From assembly GCF_001662305.1 (NCBI RefSeq), contig NZ_BDEP01000004.1, forward strand, positions 124,001 through 188,000: 64,000 nucleotides of DNA. The letters run 5' to 3'. This document shows positions 24,993 through 35,614 of this stretch, piece after piece. The notes beneath the pieces were generated by a model. The model saw only the letters and a list, made by a program, of their open reading frames with translations, was not told the origin of the DNA and ran no database searches. Made by a program: the position numbers and the translations under genes. Every line of letters begins with the position of its first letter. The first letter of the stretch is position 1. This DNA is from Halomonas caseinilytica. Its GTDB lineage: Bacteria > Pseudomonadota > Gammaproteobacteria > Pseudomonadales > Halomonadaceae.

Positions 24993-27900
24993 TCAGGCCT
25001 CGCTGTTGCTTTCGGCAAGATCCACCAGTTCCCGCACCGCCACGGCGAACAGCGGGAAGCCACCCTGGCTGCCACTTCCCACTTCCTCGAGCAGATGACG
25101 CCAGCGCTGGTGCATGCCTTCATGCTGGCTCAGCCAGCGCTCGACACGCTCGGTGCTGTCGCGCGGACCGCCTTCCATGCCCAGCACACTGGCGGTCAAG
25201 GCCAATTGCTGACGATCGATGTCGTCACGGAAGGTGTCCCGCGCCTTGGCCTGCCAGCCATCGCGAACCTCGAGCCGGGTCACCTGCTGGATGAGCCAGG
25301 GCAGCTCCAGGCGAGCCCCGACCTCGTAGAAGACTTCGGCGACCCTCTGTGGCTTGTCATCGGTCTGGCGTGCCGTCTGAATGATGCCGAGGGCAGCATA
25401 GAGGCTGCCCGCCGCCGCCACGGTGGACGCCAGGGCCTCGGGAACCCCCGCCTTCACCAGTTCCTGCTGGCGAGCCGACCACTGCTCCTTCTCTTCGCCA
25501 CGCAGCCGCTTGCCGATGTTCTCCTGCAGCTGTGCCAGGCGTGGCGCAAAGTAGTCGATGGTATCCCGGGTGTTCAGGCCGGTGCGCTGACGCAGGAACC
25601 AGCGCGTGGAGCGGCGCAGCATGCGCATCAGGTCGAGCATCATCGAATACTGCACCTGGCTCGGCACCTTGTTGTCCAGTGCCTCGATCTGCTCCCACAG
25701 GCGCGGCAACTGGAAGCTGTCGCGGGCAATGACATAGGCACGGGCGATGTCGGCACGCTCGGCACCGGTGGAATCCATCAGGCGCCGTACGAAGACCACG
25801 CCCATATGGTCGACCAGGTCGTTGGCCACCTGGGTGGCGACGATCTCGCGCTTCAGGCGATGCTCGTACATCTCGTCGCGATACCGCTCGGCCAGCATCG
25901 ACGGGAAGACACGTTCCACGAAGCGCATGATGGTCGGGTCGTCGGGCACGTCCGAGGCGATCAGGTCGCCCTTGAGCACGCTCTTGGCATACGAGATCAG
26001 CACCGACAATTCCGGCAGGGTCATGCCCTGTTCGTGCTGGGAACGCTCGAGCAGCTCCTCGTCGGAGGGCAAGAACTCGAGCTCGCGGTCGATCTGGCCG
26101 GCCGCTTCCAGCTCGCTGATGAAACGCCGGTACGGGCCGACACCCTGGCGCGACAGCAACTCGGCGAGATCCAGCGCCTGGGTCTGGCGATAGTTGTCCA
26201 GCAGCACCAGTTCGCTGACTTCATCGGTCATGTCGGCAAGCAACTGATTGCGCTGCTTCTCCGTCATGTCGCCCCGGGATACCACTTCGTCGATGAGGAT
26301 CTTGATGTTGACCTCATGGTCGGAGCAGTTCACGCCACCGGCGTTGTCGATGAAGTCGGTATAAACGCGCACGCCCTTGGCGGCGGCCTCCATGCGTCCA
26401 CGCTGGGTCAAGCCGAGGTTGCCGCCCTCGCCGACCACGCGGCAGTTGAGCTCCCGGCCATCGATGCGCAGGGCATCGTTGGCCTTGTCGCCCACCTCGG
26501 CGTCGGTCTCTGCACTGCCCTTGACATAGGTACCGATACCGCCATTCCAGAGCAGATCGACCTTGGACACCAGCATGGCGCGGATCAGCTCGTTGGGGGA
26601 CAGCTTGTTCTCGCGAATGCCGAAGACCTTCTTCATCTGCGGCGTGATGGTGATCGACTTGGCGCTACGGGGGAAGATGCCGCCACCCTCGGAGATCAGC
26701 TCGGCATTGTAGTCCTCCCAGCTGGAACGCGGCATGTCGAACAGGCGCTGACGCTCAGCGAAGCTCGATGCTGCATCGGGCGTCGGGTCGACGAAGATAT
26801 GCAGGTGGTTGAAGGCCCCCACCAGGCGAATCTTGTCGGAGAGCAGCATGCCATTGCCGAAGACGTCGCCGGCCATGTCGCCGATGCCGACCACGCTGAA
26901 CTCGTCTTCCTGGGTATTGATGCCCAGGCCGCGGAAATGACGCTTGACCGACTCCCAGGCACCCTTGGCGGTGATCGCCATCTTCTTGTGGTCATAGCCG
27001 TTGGCGCCCCCGGAGGCGAAGGCATCGCCCAGCCAGTGGCCGTACTCGATGGAGATCTCGTTGGCGATGTCGGAGAAGGTCGCCGTGCCCTTGTCGGCGG
27101 CCACCACCAGATAGGGATCGTTGTCGTCGTGGCGTATCACGTCACGCGGTGGCACGACCTCGCCACCGGCCAGGTTGTCAGTGATATCCAGCAGCGCACG
27201 GATGAAGATCTGGTAACAGGCGATACCTTCCTTCTGGACCGTCTCGCGATCCGCGCCCTCCGGCATGCGCTTGCAGACGAAACCGCCCTTGGCGCCCATC
27301 GGCACGATCACCGCGTTCTTGACCTGCTGGGCCTTGACCAGGCCGAGCACCTCGGTGCGGAAGTCCTCGTGGCGATCGGACCAGCGCAGCCCGCCCCGGG
27401 CGACCTTGCCGCCACGCAGGTGTACCCCTTCGACGCGCGGCGAGCAGACGAAGATCTCGTAGGCCGGACGCGGCTTGGGCATGCCGGAAACCCGGGAGGG
27501 TTCCAGCTTGAAGGAAAGGTAATCCTTGTAGCCGCCATCCTCGGTGCGCTGGTAATAATTGGTTCGCAGGGTCGCCTTGATCAACTCCATGTAACGACGC
27601 AGCAGTTGATCGTCGTTGAGGCTCGGCACTTCGTCGAGCAGCGCCAGGATGCGTGATTCGCACTCCTCGATCTCTTCCTCGCCGGGCCGCTCGGCCGGGT
27701 CGAAGCGCAGCTCGAACAGCGTCACCAGCTCGCGGGTGATCTCGGGATGGCTACCCAGGGTGGTGGCAATGTAGTCCTGGGACATGCCGAAGCGAATCTG
27801 CTTCAGGTAGCGCGCGTAGGCACGCAGCATCGCCACTTCGCGCCAATCCAGGTTGGCACCGATGATCAGTCGATTGAAGGCGTCGTTGTCGGCTTCTCCT

Positions 27901-29834
27901 GCCCAGATCCGCTGGAAGGCATCGATGAAGGGGCCACGCATCTCCTGAAGATTCATCTCCACGCTGGTGTGATGCTCCAGGGTGAAGTCATGAATCCAAT
28001 AGGATGCATCGCTGGCCTGTACCTCGTAGGGACGCTCGCCGATCACTCGCAGGCCCAGATTCTCCATCATCGGCAGCACATCGGAGAGCGGGATCGGCGC
28101 GTCCTGATGGAACAGCTTGAGATTGACGCCGCTGCCCTCTTCCTCGATCAGCCGATACAGCGACAGCGACAGCGGCGCTCCCTCGTCGAGCTCGCCGATA
28201 TGCTGCAGGTCGTAGACCGCGGTACGCGCGCTGAAATCCTCGCGATAGCTGGCCGGAAAGGCATCGCGAAAGCGGCTCATCAGCAGGTTGGCATTCTCCT
28301 CCCCGAAGCCCTCGATGGAAGCGTTGAGCAGGTCGTCGCGCCAGTTGCGGGCCAGCTTGACCAGTTTCTCCTCGAGGCGCTTGATATCGTATTCCACCGG
28401 CTGGTCGCCGTTGAAGCGCAGGATGAACTGGATGCGGGCCAGCACCGACTCGGAGAGATAGGTATTGAAATCCCCGAAGGTGGCATCGAGTTCTTCGCAG
28501 AGCAGCTCCTGGAGCCGCACCCGCAGCTCGGTGGAAAAGACGTCGCGCGGCACGAACACCAGGCAGGAGTAGAACTTGCCGAAGGTATCCTCGCGGATGA
28601 ACAACCGCACGCGGCGACGTTCACGGATATCGAGGATTCCCAGCGCCGTCTGCGCCAGCTCGTCGATATCGATCTGGAAGAGGTCGTCACGCGGGTAGAC
28701 CTCGAGGATCTGCAGCAATTGCTTGCCGTTGTGTCCCTTGGGGCTGAAGCCGGCGATATCCATCACCGCCTGGAGCTTGCGACGCAGGATCGGCACGTTG
28801 CGCGGCGACTCATTGTAGACCGTGGCGGTGAACATGCCGAGAAAACGCCGCTCGCCGATCACGCGTCCCTGGTCATCATAACGATCGATGGAGATATAGT
28901 CGGGATAGGTGGGCCGGTGAATCCTGGCGTGATGGGCGCTCTTGGCAAACGACATCAACTGCGGCATCGGCACGTAATGGTCGCCCTCGACACCGAGATC
29001 GGTGCGAATGCGTTCGCGATAGCGCGGCTGATCCAGCCGGAAGACGCCGAGTTCGCTGCCCTCGACCTTGTCGAGACGCTGCCGGCCCTGCTCCTCACGT
29101 ACCTCGTACTCGTCGTAGCCCAGGAACGTGAAGTTGTCCTGGAGCAGCCACTTCAGGAATTCGATGGCTTCTCGGTGATCCGCCGCATCGACCTGCTCCG
29201 GCCGCCTTGCCTCGAGCTCCTCGATGGCCGCCTGGGCACGCTCGCGCATGGGATCGAAATCGCCCACCGCAGTCCGCACCTCGCGCAGCACCTCCTGCAG
29301 GCTGGATTCGATCTCCTCGAGCTCGGTCAGGTTGGAATGACGATCCACCTCGATGGCGATCAGCGATTCACGAGCGTCGGGCGCGTCGGCCTCTTCCGGT
29401 GACGCGACACGCTGCAGGCGATGCTCGTCGTCACGGGCCACCGCCAGCACAGCATTGTGGATGGCATGAACGGTCATGCCCCGGCGATTCAATTCCACGC
29501 GGACCGAGTCGACGAGAAACGGCATGTCCTCGTGCAGCACGGCGATGAAGGTATGGGTGGACTGCCAGCCGTGTTCCTCGAAGTCCGGGTTGAGCACCCG
29601 AACCTTGGGGGCGTCGGGATCGAACTGCTGGATGAAATGCCACACCGAAAGCGTCGCGCCATAGAGGTCGTCCAGACGCCGATCAGCCAGATCCTCCAGG
29701 GGCACGGCAGCGTAGAAGAGGTGAGCGAAGGCGTCGACCGCAGCGGCCTTGTCCTTGTCCAGACGGCTTTGCAACCGTTCCTTGAGTTGCTTGAGAAGAT
29801 CCAGGCGGGTCTCCTCCTGTGCGACGTGTAGCAT
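24993..29834 (-). CDS. gdhB: NAD-specific glutamate dehydrogenase, large (180-kDa) type
   Basis: A 1613-residue protein, the size of the large bacterial NAD-GDH class that oxidises glutamate to 2-oxoglutarate, mainly in catabolism. The N-terminal half is the class-specific regulatory region (for example AQEETRLDLLKQLKERLQSR at the start and ARIHRPTYPDYISIDRYD). The catalytic domain lies roughly at 800-1300: VARGGLRWSDRHEDFRTEVL, IVPMGAKGGFVCKRMP with the active-site Lys, and VGIGDMAGDVFGNGML in the nucleotide-binding part. The start is the ATG at 29834 after GAGGTGATT; a TTG one codon earlier is also possible. It is likely important for glutamate turnover in a halophile. Confidence 0.94.
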   Translation of the reverse strand: MLHVAQEETRLDLLKQLKERLQSRLDKDKAAAVDAFAHLFYAAVPLEDLADRRLDDLYGATLSVWHFIQQFDPDAPKVRVLNPDFEEHGWQSTHTFIAVLHEDMPFLVDSVRVELNRRGMTVHAIHNAVLAVARDDEHRLQRVASPEEADAPDARESLIAIEVDRHSNLTELEEIESSLQEVLREVRTAVGDFDPMRERAQAAIEELEARRPEQVDAADHREAIEFLKWLLQDNFTFLGYDEYEVREEQGRQRLDKVEGSELGVFRLDQPRYRERIRTDLGVEGDHYVPMPQLMSFAKSAHHARIHRPTYPDYISIDRYDDQGRVIGERRFLGMFTATVYNESPRNVPILRRKLQAVMDIAGFSPKGHNGKQLLQILEVYPRDDLFQIDIDELAQTALGILDIRERRRVRLFIREDTFGKFYSCLVFVPRDVFSTELRVRLQELLCEELDATFGDFNTYLSESVLARIQFILRFNGDQPVEYDIKRLEEKLVKLARNWRDDLLNASIEGFGEENANLLMSRFRDAFPASYREDFSARTAVYDLQHIGELDEGAPLSLSLYRLIEEEGSGVNLKLFHQDAPIPLSDVLPMMENLGLRVIGERPYEVQASDASYWIHDFTLEHHTSVEMNLQEMRGPFIDAFQRIWAGEADNDAFNRLIIGANLDWREVAMLRAYARYLKQIRFGMSQDYIATTLGSHPEITRELVTLFELRFDPAERPGEEEIEECESRILALLDEVPSLNDDQLLRRYMELIKATLRTNYYQRTEDGGYKDYLSFKLEPSRVSGMPKPRPAYEIFVCSPRVEGVHLRGGKVARGGLRWSDRHEDFRTEVLGLVKAQQVKNAVIVPMGAKGGFVCKRMPEGADRETVQKEGIACYQIFIRALLDITDNLAGGEVVPPRDVIRHDDNDPYLVVAADKGTATFSDIANEISIEYGHWLGDAFASGGANGYDHKKMAITAKGAWESVKRHFRGLGINTQEDEFSVVGIGDMAGDVFGNGMLLSDKIRLVGAFNHLHIFVDPTPDAASSFAERQRLFDMPRSSWEDYNAELISEGGGIFPRSAKSITITPQMKKVFGIRENKLSPNELIRAMLVSKVDLLWNGGIGTYVKGSAETDAEVGDKANDALRIDGRELNCRVVGEGGNLGLTQRGRMEAAAKGVRVYTDFIDNAGGVNCSDHEVNIKILIDEVVSRGDMTEKQRNQLLADMTDEVSELVLLDNYRQTQALDLAELLSRQGVGPYRRFISELEAAGQIDRELEFLPSDEELLERSQHEQGMTLPELSVLISYAKSVLKGDLIASDVPDDPTIMRFVERVFPSMLAERYRDEMYEHRLKREIVATQVANDLVDHMGVVFVRRLMDSTGAERADIARAYVIARDSFQLPRLWEQIEALDNKVPSQVQYSMMLDLMRMLRRSTRWFLRQRTGLNTRDTIDYFAPRLAQLQENIGKRLRGEEKEQWSARQQELVKAGVPEALASTVAAAGSLYAALGIIQTARQTDDKPQRVAEVFYEVGARLELPWLIQQVTRLEVRDGWQAKARDTFRDDIDRQQLALTASVLGMEGGPRDSTERVERWLSQHEGMHQRWRHLLEEVGSGSQGGFPLFAVAVRELVDLAESNSEA

Positions 29835-30027
29835 CAATCACCTCGACTGCCAGGGGCCGCCGGCGGCGGCCGAAAAACAATGTGAGTTGCGGGGCGTTGC
29901 CTTCCCTTGGACCGGGAGGTTACGCCAATCGACGCCTCATCCCCAGCAACATGCCCCTTTGCTCATGGTGCATGTCGGTTGCGCATCGGCCTTGACAACG
30001 TCACGACATTTCCTACCAAGGTCGCAT

Positions 30028-31134
30028 TCAGGCTCGTCGCTCCAGCAGCACCCCGCACTCGCAATGATGGGTCCAGGGAAACTGATCGAAGAGCGCGAAG
30101 CGGGTGACATCGTGTGTCTGCGTCAATGTCTCCAGGTTCTGTGCCAGCGTATCCGGATTGCATGAAATATAGACGATACGCTCGTACTCGCTCAGTTGAC
30201 GACAGCTCGCCTCATCGAGCCCCGCACGAGGGGGGTCCACCAGTACCGTGGAGAAATCGTACTCGCCGAGCGCCCAGGCCTCCACGCGTCGACCACCCTT
30301 TTCTCCCTTGAGCGCTTCGGTGAATTCCTCGGCGGACATGCGCCCCACTGTCACGTTGTCGATGGCATTGGCCTCGAGATTCTCCCTGGCACTGGCCACC
30401 GAGGTCCGCGAGATCTCAGTGGCCAGGACACGGCGAAAATTGTCGGCCAGCGCTACCGTGAAATTGGCATTACCGCAATACAGCTCGACCAGATCGCGCT
30501 GCTGGCTGCCGGCAGTGACGTCCCGCGCCCAGGCCAGCATGGCGCGACATATCTCGGCGTTGGGTTGGGTGAAGCTGTTCTCGACCTGCTGGTAATGCAG
30601 GCGACGGCCATCGACCTCCAGACATTCCCAGACATGATCCCGGGTCAGAACTCGCCGCTGCTTGCGGGCACGCCCGATGATCATGATGTCGAGCGTCCGC
30701 TCGAGCTCACGCGCGGCCGCGTCCCAGTCCTCGTCGAGCTGGCGATGATAGATCAGGGTCACCAGCGCCTCGCCGGTCAAGGTGGTGAGAAACTCCACCT
30801 GAAACAGTTTGTGCCGCAACACCGGGCGGTCTCGTATCTCATCGAGCAACTTCGGCATCAGGTCGTTGATGCGTCGGCTCGCGACCGGATAGTCGTCCAG
30901 ACGCACCACTCGCTTCTTGCCGGGCTCGTCGGGGTCGATCTCGAACATGGCGTAATAGAGGTCATCGCCCTCGTGCCAGAGGCGGAATTCGCAACGCTGG
31001 CGATAGTGGCTGGGCGGCGAGGGATAGACGTCGAGCGCCGGGGGGGCGAATGGCGCGAAGGTCTCGACGAGACGCTTGCGCTTGGCTTCGAGCTGTTCGT
31101 CATAGCGGGAAGGATCGACTACGGGAATGGCCAC
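30028..31134 (-). CDS. trmA: tRNA (uracil-5-)-methyltransferase TrmA
   Basis: A 368-residue SAM-dependent enzyme that makes m5U54 (ribothymidine) in the T-loop of tRNAs; E. coli TrmA is 366 residues. Signatures are SHYRQRCEFRLWHEGDDL, DLVELYCGNANFTVALA (SAM site), STVLVDPPRAGLD, and YISCNPDTLAQNL with the catalytic Cys, ending HCECGVLLERR. The start is the GTG at 31134 with CAGGAG five bases before it; the longer open frame upstream lacks homology and overlaps the murI end region. It lies downstream of murI on the same strand. Confidence 0.93.
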   Translation of the reverse strand: MAIPVVDPSRYDEQLEAKRKRLVETFAPFAPPALDVYPSPPSHYRQRCEFRLWHEGDDLYYAMFEIDPDEPGKKRVVRLDDYPVASRRINDLMPKLLDEIRDRPVLRHKLFQVEFLTTLTGEALVTLIYHRQLDEDWDAAARELERTLDIMIIGRARKQRRVLTRDHVWECLEVDGRRLHYQQVENSFTQPNAEICRAMLAWARDVTAGSQQRDLVELYCGNANFTVALADNFRRVLATEISRTSVASARENLEANAIDNVTVGRMSAEEFTEALKGEKGGRRVEAWALGEYDFSTVLVDPPRAGLDEASCRQLSEYERIVYISCNPDTLAQNLETLTQTHDVTRFALFDQFPWTHHCECGVLLERRA

Positions 31135-31216
31135 GGCGGCTCCTGATGATCGGGAAGGGACAGCGTGAATGGTAAGACGCAACAATAAAAGGGCGACACG
31201 CTCGGGGACGGACCCG

Positions 31217-31993
31217 TCAGCCCAGTGACAGCAAGCGGGTCTCGGTGAAACCGAAGCCGGAAAGCCCTCGGGACAGGGCCTCGGAAGGCGCGGTGACCCA
31301 GCCTGTCTCGCGCCCTTGTCGACAATCACGATCGGTCATCACCTGACCGGCGCGACGGGCAATGGCGTCCCCCGAATCGACCCACCGCACGCGTCGGGGG
31401 GCGGCCGCGACGAGCCAGTCGCGCAACAGCGGAAAATGGGTACAACCCAGCACCATGGTATCCAGGTTCACCATCTCCGCCATCGGGGACAGCGTGCGGC
31501 GCAGCACGTCAGGGTCGGGGCGCTCGCCCGCCACCCAGCGCTCGGCCTCGACCACCAGGGGGTCGGCGGCAATACGCGTCACCTGGCAATCGCCGGCGAA
31601 CTCCCGGATCAGGCGCAGGGTATAGGGGCGCGCCACGGTGGCGCTGGTTGCCAACAGGCCAATGTGGCGGGTCTCGCTCATTCCGGCCGCCGGCTTGATC
31701 GCCGGCACGGTGCCGACCACCGGCACCGCCAGGTGCTCGCGCAACGCCTCGAGGGCCAGGGTACTGGCCGTGTTGCAGGCCACCACCAGGCCGACGCAAC
31801 CACTCGCCACCACCGCCGCTTCACAGACCGCGAGGATACGCTCCACCAGCCAGTCATCGTCGCGCACGCCATAGGGCAGCATGGCGTTGTCGCAGGCATA
31901 GGCCAGCGCCGCATCGGGCAATTGCCGCCGCAGCGAGGCCACCACCGACAAGCCACCTACCCCGGAGTCGAACACCAGAATCGGCCCTGCCAT
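31217..31993 (-). CDS. murI: Glutamate racemase
   Basis: A 258-residue enzyme making D-glutamate for peptidoglycan. Visible motifs are ILVFDSGVGGLSV (residues about 5-17) with the catalytic acid, YACDNAMLPYG, VACNTASTLAL with catalytic Cys, and LGCTHFPLLRDWL with the second catalytic Cys. The start at 31993 matches the family; the 35 upstream codons in frame do not. Monocistronic or cotranscribed with trmA, which begins 82 bases downstream. Confidence 0.94.
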   Translation of the reverse strand: MAGPILVFDSGVGGLSVVASLRRQLPDAALAYACDNAMLPYGVRDDDWLVERILAVCEAAVVASGCVGLVVACNTASTLALEALREHLAVPVVGTVPAIKPAAGMSETRHIGLLATSATVARPYTLRLIREFAGDCQVTRIAADPLVVEAERWVAGERPDPDVLRRTLSPMAEMVNLDTMVLGCTHFPLLRDWLVAAAPRRVRWVDSGDAIARRAGQVMTDRDCRQGRETGWVTAPSEALSRGLSGFGFTETRLLSLG

Positions 31994-32145
31994 CAGCGCA
32001 CGCCTCTGTTGCCCCCGGTCCTTGCCGGACCGGGGAACGAAAGGGAGGCTGGGCCTGTGGGTCGCAGGTGATGATGCATTGGCGTCGCACCTTGTCATGA
32101 AGTGCGACGCATTCTACCTCAAGGCGAGGCGGACGCTGAAGGTAC

Positions 32146-32697
32146 TCAGGTCACCGGCTCCGGCGCATCGCGCAGCTCGGCGTAGAGTTCCGGATAGGCC
32201 GCCTGGAGACGCTCCAGCTCGGCGGCTGCGCCATCCGGCAGGGCCTTGGCGAGGTTATCGAGGTCGGTATCATTGAAATGTTCGCGGATCAGCGGAAAGA
32301 GCTGTTCGCGCTCCTCTCGCAGATAGTTGCGATGGGCTTCGAGATATTCCTTGAGGTCGTCGGCAAAGCAATCCATGGGCACCACCGCATCCATCAGGAT
32401 CATGTCGAGATCATTGGACAAGCGCTTGAGACGCGCCCTGAGCGCGCGATAATCCCTGGACAGGCGCTCGGTGACCTCACCACATTGCGGGTCGCGCTCA
32501 CGCAGGCGTTCCGAGCAGATTTCCTCCAGCGGCGAGGTGAAACCATCCATGTAATCGAGAATGTAATCCACGACTTCGCGCACCAGCTGGAAGTTCGGAC
32601 GTTCGCCGTCGGCCAGGGTCTTCTGCTTGAGCTGCAGAACGTGCAACATGCGCGCCATGTTGGCATGATCCTGGCGCAGTTGGTTCAGCATGGGCAT
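32146..32697 (-). CDS. Hemerythrin-like protein with a degenerate metal site
   Basis: A 183-residue all-helical protein beginning MPMLNQLRQDHANMARMLHVL. Layout resembles the roughly 150-190-residue HHE/hemerythrin-domain proteins. The first His (DHANM) is present. Where related proteins have FHHPxED this one has FTSPLEE, where they have a REHREL-like His it has RDYRAL, and the final HxxxEE-type motif reads NYLREERE. Most iron ligands therefore appear substituted, and di-iron binding is doubtful. GAGGAGG lies seven bases before the chosen ATG. Function unknown; the comparison uses the family pattern from memory. Confidence 0.7.
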   Translation of the reverse strand: MPMLNQLRQDHANMARMLHVLQLKQKTLADGERPNFQLVREVVDYILDYMDGFTSPLEEICSERLRERDPQCGEVTERLSRDYRALRARLKRLSNDLDMILMDAVVPMDCFADDLKEYLEAHRNYLREEREQLFPLIREHFNDTDLDNLAKALPDGAAAELERLQAAYPELYAELRDAPEPVT

Positions 32698-32870
32698 GGC
32701 GAAGGCCTCCTCTGTATCGGGCATGGATGGAAGGCACCTAGAATTGGACGCGCCTTCTCGGCAAGGGTTCCCCAAGTCGGGACGACGGAGTTATCAAGCT
32801 AGACCCTGGATGCCATCTTTGCCTATCCCGTTCATCATGTCTTTCATTCGGCACCCCCAAGGAGCTCGAC

Positions 32871-34211
32871 ATGGACTTGTTCCAGCAAGCCACCTCCGAC
32901 CAGAACGCGCCCCTGGCCTGGCGCATAAGGCCTCGCCGTCTCGCCGACTATGTGGGCCAGCAGGCACTGGTCGGTCCGGACAAGCCAGTGCGGCGCATGG
33001 TCGAGACCGGCACGGTACGCTCGATGATCCTGTGGGGACCGCCCGGCACCGGCAAGACCACCCTAGCGGAGATCCTGGCCGAGGAGTCCGGCGCCCATCT
33101 CGAGCGACTCTCGGCGGTGATGGCTGGCGTCAAGGACATTCGGGAAGCCGTGGATCGCGCCAGGGTGGCCCAGGGTCAGGATCGCAGCACCCTGCTGTTT
33201 CTCGACGAGATCCACCGGCTCAACAAGAGCCAGCAGGATGCCCTGCTGCCCCACGTGGAATCCGGCCTGCTGACGCTGATCGGCGCCACCACCGAGAACC
33301 CCTCCTTCGAGGTCAATTCGGCCTTGCTGTCCCGGGCTCGGGTGCATGTCCTGAAGGCGCTCACCGATGACGACGTAGTCGAGGTACTGCAGCGCGCCCT
33401 CGCCGACGAGACACGAGGCCTGGGCGCCCGACGCATCGCCGTAGATGACGAGGTCCTGCACGTGCTGGCCCGTGCCGCGGCCGGCGATGCCCGTCGCGCC
33501 CTGGGGCTGCTGGAAACCGCCTGCGACTTCACCGAGCCGGAAGGCGATGGCGAGCGGCTACCCCGTGCCGCCCTGGAGGATGTCATCGGCCACCAGGCCA
33601 GCGCCTTCGACAAACAAGGCGATCACTACTACGACCTGCTCTCGGCGATCCACAAGTCGGTACGCTCCTCGCGACCGGATGCGGCCCTGCTCTATATCGC
33701 ACGTTTCATGCAGGGAGGCGGCGACCCCCTGGACGTGATTCGCCGCCTTGCCGCCATCGCCTCGGAAGACGTCGGCAATGCCGACCCCCGAGCCCTGCCG
33801 CTGGCCATGGCCGCCTGGGATGCCTATCTGCGCCTGGGCGACTATGAAGGCCAACGCGCCATCGCCCATGCCGCCATTCATCTGGCAGTGGCACCCAAGA
33901 GCAATGCCATCGACCAGGCATGGAAGCGTGCCAAGCAGTTCGTTGCCGCCCAGCCACGCCTGGAAGTGCCCACCTATCTGCGCAATGCGCCGACCCAATT
34001 GATGGAGTCCCTCGGCCATGGCGAGGGATATCGTTACGCTCACAACGAACCCAACGGCTACCCTGCGGGCCGTCAACATGATTGCTGGCCGGAGGACGTG
34101 CCCTACGAGCGCTTCTTCGCGCCAAGCGAATACGGCCAGGAAAAACGCTTCCAGCAGATGCAGGCCTGGCGGGCCAGCCTCGACGACGCGGCCGATCGAG
34201 GAGACGGCTGA
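32871..34211 (+). CDS. rarA: Replication-associated recombination protein A (RarA/MgsA)
   Basis: A 446-residue AAA+ ATPase related to clamp loaders, acting at stalled replication forks. It starts [20 protein letters not shown]. Walker A is [15 protein letters not shown] (about 63-77) and Walker [21 protein letters not shown]. Sensor and MgsA C-terminal features are [34 protein letters not shown] and YARFM-like [11 protein letters not shown], then the tetramerisation end [19 protein letters not shown]. In many gammaproteobacteria it follows lolA; here a MocR/MFS pair lies between. It ends one base from the convergent mocR stop. Confidence 0.95.
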   Translation: MDLFQQATSDQNAPLAWRIRPRRLADYVGQQALVGPDKPVRRMVETGTVRSMILWGPPGTGKTTLAEILAEESGAHLERLSAVMAGVKDIREAVDRARVAQGQDRSTLLFLDEIHRLNKSQQDALLPHVESGLLTLIGATTENPSFEVNSALLSRARVHVLKALTDDDVVEVLQRALADETRGLGARRIAVDDEVLHVLARAAAGDARRALGLLETACDFTEPEGDGERLPRAALEDVIGHQASAFDKQGDHYYDLLSAIHKSVRSSRPDAALLYIARFMQGGGDPLDVIRRLAAIASEDVGNADPRALPLAMAAWDAYLRLGDYEGQRAIAHAAIHLAVAPKSNAIDQAWKRAKQFVAAQPRLEVPTYLRNAPTQLMESLGHGEGYRYAHNEPNGYPAGRQHDCWPEDVPYERFFAPSEYGQEKRFQQMQAWRASLDDAADRGDG

Positions 34212-34212
34212 G

Positions 34213-35595
34213 TCAAACCGGCTCGGTCAAGAATTCCACTGCACGGGGATCATTGGTATAGGCCACATTGATCCGCAGCCAGGGCGAATCGGCGGCATCG
34301 GGCAAGAAGACCTGGCCCGGCGACAGGCGTATGTCTTTCCCGTGCGCCCGTGCCACCAGTTCGCCGGACGACTCGACCATCGGGTGCCGCAACCACAGGA
34401 ACATGCCACCCTGGGGCATGGCATACATGTCCCAGCCGCCCTCCTTCACCAGCGCCATGGCGGTGGCCATCTGCCCTGAAAGCCTGATCCTCAACCGCTC
34501 CATCAGCTTGCGATAGGCACCATTGCGCAACAAGGCCGCCACGACCTGCTCGGCGAACGGAGAGGTCGCGATGTTGCTCAGCATCTTCACGTCGACCAGG
34601 GGCTTGATCAACGCCGGTGGGGCGGCGATGAAACCGACGCGCAGCGAACAGGAAAGGCTCTTGGAAAAACTGCCCACATAGATCACCCGACGCATGCCAT
34701 CCAGCGAGGCCAGCCGAGGCGAGGGCGATGACTGAAAATCGGCGTAGATGTCGTCCTCGACGATTCGCATGTCGTACCACTCGGCCAGTTGCAGGACGCG
34801 ATGGGCCACGGTCGGACTCAGCGTGGTGCCGGTCGGGTTGTGGAAGACACTGTTGCAGAAGAACAGCTTCGGCGAATATTGCTTGAGCAAGGCCTCGAGA
34901 TGCTCGGGGTCCGGCCCTTCCGCGGTGCGTCGCACCCCGACGACCCTGACGCGGTGCAAATGCAGCAAGCCGAACAGATTGTAATACCCCGGAGACTCGA
35001 CCAGGACGGTATCACCGGGCCGCAGCAGCCAGCGCACGATGATGTCGAGTGCCTGGCTAGCGCCGCCGGTCATGAGCAACTGGTTGGTGTCGGCCTCGAT
35101 GGCCAGCCGCCTCAAGCGCTCCTGCAGCAGAATGCGCAGTTCCGGCGAGCCCAGCGGCGTACTGTAGTCGAAGAGCCCTTTCGACGAGTGCCGCGTCACC
35201 TGCCGCACGGCATGGGCGAACACGTCCTCCTCCCGCCAGTCGCTGGGCAGCCAGCCGCATCCCAGCCTCAGGGAATCGCCCTCTTCCTGGAACTGGTTCC
35301 ACATCTCGCCCGACACATCCGCCATGCCACTGCGAGCGCCCTGCTCGTCGGCGGCGACGACACGCTCGGCCACATAGAAGCCCGAGCCCGGCCGGGAACG
35401 AATCCACCCCAGGGCAACCAGCCGTTCGTAGGCCTCGATGACGATGTTGCGACTGACGCCCAATTCACCGGCAAGACGCCGGATCGAAGGCAAGCGCACT
35501 CCCCCGGCGCCGTGCCGCTCGACCCAGTCCCGAACGCCCTCGGTCACCTGCTGAACCAGCGGCTTGTCCGCGCCCGGGTCGATCTCCAATCGCAT
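34213..35595 (-). CDS. MocR-family transcriptional regulator (GntR HTH plus aminotransferase-like domain)
   Basis: A 460-residue fusion. Residues about 10-75 are a GntR winged helix (GVRLPSIRRLAGELGVSRNIVIEAYERL, then WIRSRPGSGFYVAE). The rest is a fold-type I aminotransferase domain with LMTGGASQALDIIVRWLLRPGD, FFCNSVFHNPTGTTLS and the PLP-lysine segment YVGSFSKSLSCSLRVGF. MocR proteins bind PLP and often an amine or amino acid, and usually control the divergent gene. GGAGGAAAG lies before the ATG at 35595. The partner is probably the MFS gene at 35726. The effector cannot be told from sequence. Confidence 0.92.
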   Translation of the reverse strand: MRLEIDPGADKPLVQQVTEGVRDWVERHGAGGVRLPSIRRLAGELGVSRNIVIEAYERLVALGWIRSRPGSGFYVAERVVAADEQGARSGMADVSGEMWNQFQEEGDSLRLGCGWLPSDWREEDVFAHAVRQVTRHSSKGLFDYSTPLGSPELRILLQERLRRLAIEADTNQLLMTGGASQALDIIVRWLLRPGDTVLVESPGYYNLFGLLHLHRVRVVGVRRTAEGPDPEHLEALLKQYSPKLFFCNSVFHNPTGTTLSPTVAHRVLQLAEWYDMRIVEDDIYADFQSSPSPRLASLDGMRRVIYVGSFSKSLSCSLRVGFIAAPPALIKPLVDVKMLSNIATSPFAEQVVAALLRNGAYRKLMERLRIRLSGQMATAMALVKEGGWDMYAMPQGGMFLWLRHPMVESSGELVARAHGKDIRLSPGQVFLPDAADSPWLRINVAYTNDPRAVEFLTEPV

Positions 35596-35614
35596 AGCCT
35601 TTCCTCCGTCCACC

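Noticed and set aside
24858..27656. 932-codon plus-strand frame opposite gdhB
   Set aside because: Length alone impressed, but it is antisense to the conserved catalytic half of the glutamate dehydrogenase and begins inside mgtE. Codon bias of GC-rich DNA explains it.
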